Below are positions 59,664-64,000 of a DNA stretch of 64,000 nt, piece after piece; within the stretch, counting starts at the first letter, position 1; each line of letters starts with the position of its first letter. The position numbers and the translations under genes are program-made. Source of the stretch: Lachnospiraceae bacterium (GTDB lineage: Bacteria > Bacillota > Clostridia > Lachnospirales > Lachnospiraceae); NCBI GenBank assembly GCA_949383255.1, contig CASJPF010000002.1, positions 90,305 through 154,304 on the forward strand. The letters run 5' to 3'. The notes beneath the pieces are model-generated. The model was not told where the DNA came from, searched no databases, and worked only from the letters and a program-made list of their open reading frames with translations.

Positions 59664-60518
59664 ATGGCAAATTATCAATGGTATCCTGGGCATATGACCA
59701 AGGCAAAGAGGATGATGCAGGAGGATATCAAACTTATTGATTTGGTGATTGAGTTGGTGGATGCGAGAGTGCCGTTCAGCAGCAGGAATCCAGATATTGA
59801 TGAACTTGGAAAAAATAAATCAAGAATTATTCTTTTAAATAAATCGGATCTTGCAGATATAAGAAAGAACAAATTGTGGATGGATTATTTTTCAAAGAGA
59901 GGGTTTTATGTGTTGGAGATGAATTCCAAGACGGGAGCTGGCATGAAATCCATTCAGGGTGTGGTACAGGAAGCATGCAAAGAGAAGATTGAGCGTGACA
60001 GGAAGCGTGGGATTCTCAATAGACCTGTGCGCGCTATGGTGGTTGGGATTCCAAATGTTGGTAAGTCTACGTTTATCAATTCGTTTGCGGGCAAGGCATG
60101 TGCTAAGACAGGGAACAAACCCGGTGTGACAAAAGGAAAACAGTGGATACGCCTAAATAAAAGTCTTGAATTGCTGGATACACCTGGAATTTTATGGCCG
60201 AAATTTGAAGATCAGACAGTAGGGCTTCGTCTTGCTATGATTGGTTCTCTAAATGATGAAATTATACATTTGGATGAACTTGCATATGAGCTAATTCAAT
60301 TTTTGAAGGAGGAATATGCAGGTTTGCTGGAAAAACGCTATCAGATAGAGATTTCTGAGGGACAGGAGGTCTTTGACATAATCAAGGCAGTCTGTATCAG
60401 CAAAAGGTGCTATTTAAAAGGGGAAGAATTGGATATTATGAGAGCCTCCTCGATGATTGTGGAGGATTTTAGAAACGGAAGAATTGGAAAAATTACATTG
60501 GAGATACCGGAGGAATGA
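59664..60518 (+). CDS. rbgA: Ribosome biogenesis GTPase RbgA (YlqF)
   Basis: A 284-residue circularly permuted GTPase needed for late assembly of the 50S subunit. It opens with YQWYPGHMTKAKRMM; the permuted G4 motif LLNKSDLAD comes first, then G1 GIPNVGKSTFIN and G3 DTPGILWPKF. The C-terminal helical domain binds rRNA. The position next to lepB and rnhB is conserved in Firmicutes. It overlaps the next gene by 4 bases. Confidence 0.97.
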   Translation: MANYQWYPGHMTKAKRMMQEDIKLIDLVIELVDARVPFSSRNPDIDELGKNKSRIILLNKSDLADIRKNKLWMDYFSKRGFYVLEMNSKTGAGMKSIQGVVQEACKEKIERDRKRGILNRPVRAMVVGIPNVGKSTFINSFAGKACAKTGNKPGVTKGKQWIRLNKSLELLDTPGILWPKFEDQTVGLRLAMIGSLNDEIIHLDELAYELIQFLKEEYAGLLEKRYQIEISEGQEVFDIIKAVCISKRCYLKGEELDIMRASSMIVEDFRNGRIGKITLEIPEE

Positions 60519-61093
60519 TGGAAACTGAAATAATAGAAACAGAGGAAAATAAAATGAAACACATATTGAAGGAGCTGCTGAGTATCAGTATCTATCTGTT
60601 GTTGGTATTCTGTGCCGCCTATTTTATTGTCACTTATGTAGGACAGCGAACACAAGTGAGTGGGAGTAGCATGGAGACGACTTTAAGTGACGGAGATCAT
60701 CTGATTGTTGACAAGATATCCTATCGGTTTGAGGATCCAGAACGATTTGATATTATTGTATTTCCATTTCAATATGACACAGATACTTATTATATTAAAC
60801 GAATTATAGGAATGCCGGGTGAGACAGTACAGATAGATGATAGTGGAAATATTTATATTGATGGTGAGTTATTGGAGGAAGCTTATGGACGCGAAGTAAT
60901 ACAAAATCCCGGAAGAGCAAGTGATCCAATATTGCTTGGTGTGGACGAGTATTTTGTAATGGGAGACAATCGAAACAATAGTTCGGATAGCAGGGACCCT
61001 TCTGTTGGGAATATTCATCGCAGGGATATTATTGGCAGAGCTTTCATTAGAATTTGGCCTTCCTCGAAATTTGGGATATTGAAGCATCAATGA
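60515..61093 (+). CDS. lepB: Signal peptidase I (second copy)
   Basis: A 192-residue type I signal peptidase with one N-terminal membrane helix (about residues 18-38). The catalytic Ser is in SGSSMETTL, the Lys is in YYIKRIIGMPGE, and MGDNRNNSSDSRD completes the active site. Both copies in this cluster therefore look active. The start is uncertain: ATG 60515 overlaps the rbgA stop, ATG 60518 sits 4 bases after GGAGG, and ATG 60554 has GAGG 8 bases upstream. Confidence 0.92.
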   Translation: MMETEIIETEENKMKHILKELLSISIYLLLVFCAAYFIVTYVGQRTQVSGSSMETTLSDGDHLIVDKISYRFEDPERFDIIVFPFQYDTDTYYIKRIIGMPGETVQIDDSGNIYIDGELLEEAYGREVIQNPGRASDPILLGVDEYFVMGDNRNNSSDSRDPSVGNIHRRDIIGRAFIRIWPSSKFGILKHQ

Positions 61094-61247
61094 ATTCTAA
61101 AAGCCTCGACGTAGCAGTATTATGCCTATGTTTTTGAACTGGCGCTGTCAAAAATTTGCTCTCGTAGTTGCGGTTGTACATGACGCAGTATATAGGGCAA
61201 AGCTTATTGGCTGTGAATATAAAATATAGAAAGGACACGATGATTTT

Positions 61248-62030
61248 GTGGAAAAGAAAATAGGAGAAATCAAAAATGAATTAAAGGCAGCATGCGAAAG
61301 TGAGCTGCCTGTTTTTGTGGAGCGTTACGAGGCTGACCAACGAAGCGGTGTGCAGGCGCTTGTGGCAAAAGCAAGGAAGTCGATGGACGCTTATGAGAAG
61401 GAAAAACAACGCACAGAACACATGAAAAGGTACGAAAAAGAATATGATTCTTTTGGATATATCTGTGGAATTGATGAAGTCGGCAGAGGACCACTTGCAG
61501 GACCTGTGGTAGCAGGGGCAGTGATATTGCCAAAGGATTGTCAAATCTTATATCTCAACGATTCTAAACAATTGAGTGAAAAGAAGCGCGAGGAACTATA
61601 TGATATTATTATGAGAGAGGCTATATCAGTAGGGATTGGATATGCGTCCCACGAGCGAATTGATCAGATTAATATTTTACAGGCAACTTATGAGGCAATG
61701 CGGCAGGCAATTAGCAAATTGAGTGTACAACCAGATATTTTGTTAAATGACGCAGTTAAAATACCTGAGGTGAAAATTCGACAGGTTCCAATTATTAAGG
61801 GAGATGCGCAGAGTGTATCAATTGCCGCAGCAAGTATTGTCGCAAAGGTGACAAGGGACCGATTGATGGCGGAGTATGACAAGACATATCCAGAATATCA
61901 TTTTGCAGACAATAAAGGTTACGGCGCAGCAGTCCATATTGAGGCTTTGAAAAAATATGGTGCGTCTCCAATCCATCGGAAAAGTTTTATCAAAAATTTT
62001 ATTGAGGAAAAAGAGGATATGCAAGAATAG
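61248..62030 (+). CDS. rnhB: Ribonuclease HII
   Basis: A 260-residue endonuclease that cuts RNA in RNA-DNA hybrids. The catalytic residues are in CGIDEVGRGPLAGPV (Asp and Glu at about residues 75-76) with NDSKQLSEKK, an Asp in ILLNDAV and KVTRDRLM. The N-terminal 70 residues are an extension common in Lachnospiraceae, with a charged helix. The start is a GTG at 61248; the nearest AAAGGA lies 12 bases upstream and serves better an overlapping 7-codon ORF starting at 61240. Confidence 0.95.
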   Translation: MEKKIGEIKNELKAACESELPVFVERYEADQRSGVQALVAKARKSMDAYEKEKQRTEHMKRYEKEYDSFGYICGIDEVGRGPLAGPVVAGAVILPKDCQILYLNDSKQLSEKKREELYDIIMREAISVGIGYASHERIDQINILQATYEAMRQAISKLSVQPDILLNDAVKIPEVKIRQVPIIKGDAQSVSIAAASIVAKVTRDRLMAEYDKTYPEYHFADNKGYGAAVHIEALKKYGASPIHRKSFIKNFIEEKEDMQE

Positions 62031-62045
62031 TAGGAGGGGAAATTA

Positions 62046-63929
62046 ATGGATAGTGTATTGTCAGGATATTCACAGAACTATGGCGGGAATCAGATAGCGC
62101 AGGGATACGCAGGAACCGTGAGCACGGCAGGAAGTGCCACTTCTGGAAGTGCGCAGGGAGTGGATGTGACACAATTACAACCTGGCGATACATTTCAGGG
62201 AGAAATTGTCTCTGTCAATGGTGAAGATGTTCAGATACAATTGGCAAATGGACAGTATATGGCAGCGAAACTAGAACGTGATGTACAGTTGGCTCTCGGA
62301 CAGGTTATGAACCTACAAGTGCAATCGAACAAAGATAATCGAGTAGTTTTAAAGCCTGTCTATGATGGAAAGATGCAGATGTTGCGCGTGGGAGAAGCAG
62401 CGCTCCGCGCAGCACATATGGCGGTCAATGACAGAACAATGTCACTTGTGTCAACATTGCTGGAAAATGGAATGCCTATCAACAAAAATACGCTGATGCT
62501 GTTCAATCGATTGACTTTGCAGAATCCCAATGCAAGTATGGCAGACTTGATTAAGTTGAGCAAATTGCAGCTGCCAATCAATGACAATAGCCTTTCTCAG
62601 CTTCAGAGTTATCAAAAGAGCGAACACAAACTGTTAGATGGTATTCGAGAAGCATCTGATGAGATATTAAAATTATATGATACATTAACTGGAAAGACAG
62701 AGATGCAAGGCGGTCAGAATTTGTCTGGAAATGGTATAATGAACGCTGCGCAAAGCATTATTACAGGGCAAACAGCACTGGAAAATGGCAGTAAATTTCT
62801 TGAACGGGTACTTTTGCTGCTCTCAGGGGAAGAAGCGCAAAGTGCAAATACACAAAACTCTGGATATGAGCATAACAATATTAATAATACCGTTTTGCAG
62901 GAAAATCAAGGTGCACAGACAAGTGAGAATATACAGTCAAATGCAGACAAAAACATTCGAAACAGTGTGCTGAATCCAGCAGAAAATCTTGACAGTGAGA
63001 CTAAGAGGACAACAAGTTTACAGGAACAAACCGATAAAGTATCACAGAATGCAGAGCAAGCTTTTAAGCAGGAAGGTGCAACAGAAAGTAAAATGAATAG
63101 TTCATACGATGCATTTTATCATCAACTAAAAAATGAGCCTTTGAAGACAGTGCCAAATAGAATTATTTTATTTATAAAAGAGGGCGTGAAGGAGGGAAAT
63201 CTGACATTAAAAGATGTAAAGCAATTGCTGTTTGACAGTGAGATTGGCAAGCAATTAACAACAGAACAAAAGTCTGAAATTTTTCATGCAGAACCATTTC
63301 GGTCAATGCTTAAAAATGGACTGCAAAAACAGTGGACGCTGTCGCCGCAGGATCTAGCACAGGAGGGCAAGGTGGAGGAGTTTTATCAAAAACTTGCCAG
63401 AGAGAGCAGCCAGTTGACGCGCATGATGAATGAGGCAATGCAAGCTGCCAATCAGGGGAACAATGGTACTCAGGCACGCGCGATGGCAAATCTCAGTGAG
63501 AATGTTGAGTTTATGAATCAGATGAATCAGATGTTCACTTATGTGCAGTTGCCGTTAAAATTGGGTAATTCGCAGGCGCATGGGGACTTGTATGTCTATA
63601 CAAACAAGAAAAATATGGCGCGCAAGGATGGTATGCTCACAGCATTTTTGCATTTGGATATGGACTATTTAGGGGCGCTTGATGTCAGCATTTCTCTTCA
63701 GACTGAACGCAGTCAAGTCACCACAAAGTTTTACCTTGATGAAACGTCTATTGCGCTGGTGGAGGGGCATATTGACGAGCTGTCACAGAGATTGTTGAAA
63801 AAAGGATATCAGTGCAAAAATATGATTTTGGAGAAAGAGGAGAACAAGACAGTCCTAGAACACATGGAAGAGCAAGTGGCAGGAGGCAGTGCAGTTCTCA
63901 GTTATCAAACCTTTGACACAAGGGCATAA
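62046..63929 (+). CDS. FliK-like (hook-length control type) protein, DUF6240-like
   Basis: A 627-residue protein. The N-terminal 100 residues form a small OB-like domain (VDVTQLQPGDTFQGEIVSV) after a Gly/Ser-rich start. A long Gln/Asn/Glu-rich, probably flexible middle spans about 230-380. The C-terminal 130 residues (YVQLPLKLGNSQAHGDLYVYT to LLKKGYQCKNM) resemble the FliK C-terminal domain, where the switch from hook to filament export is sensed. AGGAGGGG lies upstream. In related genomes a FlhB/EscU-like switch gene follows rnhB and this gene, but that lies beyond the window. A flagellar role is likely but not proven. Confidence 0.7.
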   Translation: MDSVLSGYSQNYGGNQIAQGYAGTVSTAGSATSGSAQGVDVTQLQPGDTFQGEIVSVNGEDVQIQLANGQYMAAKLERDVQLALGQVMNLQVQSNKDNRVVLKPVYDGKMQMLRVGEAALRAAHMAVNDRTMSLVSTLLENGMPINKNTLMLFNRLTLQNPNASMADLIKLSKLQLPINDNSLSQLQSYQKSEHKLLDGIREASDEILKLYDTLTGKTEMQGGQNLSGNGIMNAAQSIITGQTALENGSKFLERVLLLLSGEEAQSANTQNSGYEHNNINNTVLQENQGAQTSENIQSNADKNIRNSVLNPAENLDSETKRTTSLQEQTDKVSQNAEQAFKQEGATESKMNSSYDAFYHQLKNEPLKTVPNRIILFIKEGVKEGNLTLKDVKQLLFDSEIGKQLTTEQKSEIFHAEPFRSMLKNGLQKQWTLSPQDLAQEGKVEEFYQKLARESSQLTRMMNEAMQAANQGNNGTQARAMANLSENVEFMNQMNQMFTYVQLPLKLGNSQAHGDLYVYTNKKNMARKDGMLTAFLHLDMDYLGALDVSISLQTERSQVTTKFYLDETSIALVEGHIDELSQRLLKKGYQCKNMILEKEENKTVLEHMEEQVAGGSAVLSYQTFDTRA

Positions 63930-64000
63930 AAAGGGTTATAGTAGTTGAAATAAAGTTATAAATAGTCTATTAGATTTTATAGCATGATATGTTATAATCA

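Noticed and set aside
63993..63998. TATAAT at the right edge as a promoter
   Set aside because: The -35 position is poor and the downstream gene is outside the window.

Overview
The window looks like chromosomal DNA of an anaerobic, low-GC Firmicute, most likely a Lachnospiraceae-type Clostridium relative. Supporting signs are the AT-rich sequence with strong AGGAGG ribosome-binding sites, a YlmC/YmxH-type protein, a pyruvate phosphate dikinase, the yqeG-aroE-aroK-aroQ-efp order, an rbgA-lepB-rnhB cluster followed by a FliK-like protein, and several protein families (HAAS/PadR, DUF5688, DUF6240-like) that I associate with this group. I see no rRNA, transposase, phage gene or CRISPR array. Nearly all the DNA is coding, mostly on the + strand.

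Region by region. 1-222 is the end of tsf with its terminator and a structured intergenic repeat. 506-10819 is an amino-sugar/sialic-acid catabolic island. On the minus strand, nagB, nagA, a ROK kinase (nanK) and an RpiR regulator run away from a 447-bp divergent control region. On the plus strand run a sugar ABC importer without its own ATPase, a YhcH/NanQ protein, nanA, nanE and an SGNH esterase. Together these import sialic acid, cut it to ManNAc, phosphorylate and epimerise it to GlcNAc-6-P, and convert that to fructose-6-P. 10849-14144 holds a small HEGEH metalloprotein and ppdK. 14478-21393 holds ychF, lgt, a GH3 glucosidase, ylmC, nrdR and a large membrane protein. 21650-30109 is an oligopeptide ABC transporter whose permease and ATPase halves are separated by a PadR-HAAS-DUF4097 envelope module. 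30128-34549 holds yqeG, shikimate genes, efp and a DUF5688 protein.

34751-40558 contains an unusual fused TtcA-like/LarE-like sulfur-transfer protein, overlapped by tcdA and an unknown gene, then a GH27 glycosidase and a DUF815 ATPase. 40559-47170 holds a candidate structured RNA, a Na/Pi cotransporter, a DUF1624 membrane protein, a bifunctional siroheme enzyme, metF and a LysM-M14 peptidase. 47417-51449 is a heterodimeric ABC drug-exporter pair (BmrC/BmrD type) preceded by its own promoter, a 28-codon leader ORF with a perfect Shine-Dalgarno, and an intrinsic terminator: a likely ribosome-dependent attenuator. 51582-54116 encodes a beta-CASP ribonuclease with four C-terminal beta-alpha-beta repeats. 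54305-57326 has a flavoprotein, a possible 30-aa membrane peptide, gpmI and a DUF1622 protein. 57764-57914 has tRNA-Ala(CGC) and tRNA-Val(CAC). 58146-63929 has bioY under a BirA-type operator, two signal peptidases flanking rbgA, rnhB and the FliK-like protein.

The observations I find most worth following are the exporter attenuator, the TtcA-LarE fusion coupled to tcdA, the repeat-bearing C-terminus of the beta-CASP nuclease, the 105-nt structured element before the phosphate transporter, and the intergenic repeat whose two copies show a compensatory base-pair change. All assignments come from reading the sequence and family knowledge; no database search was run.
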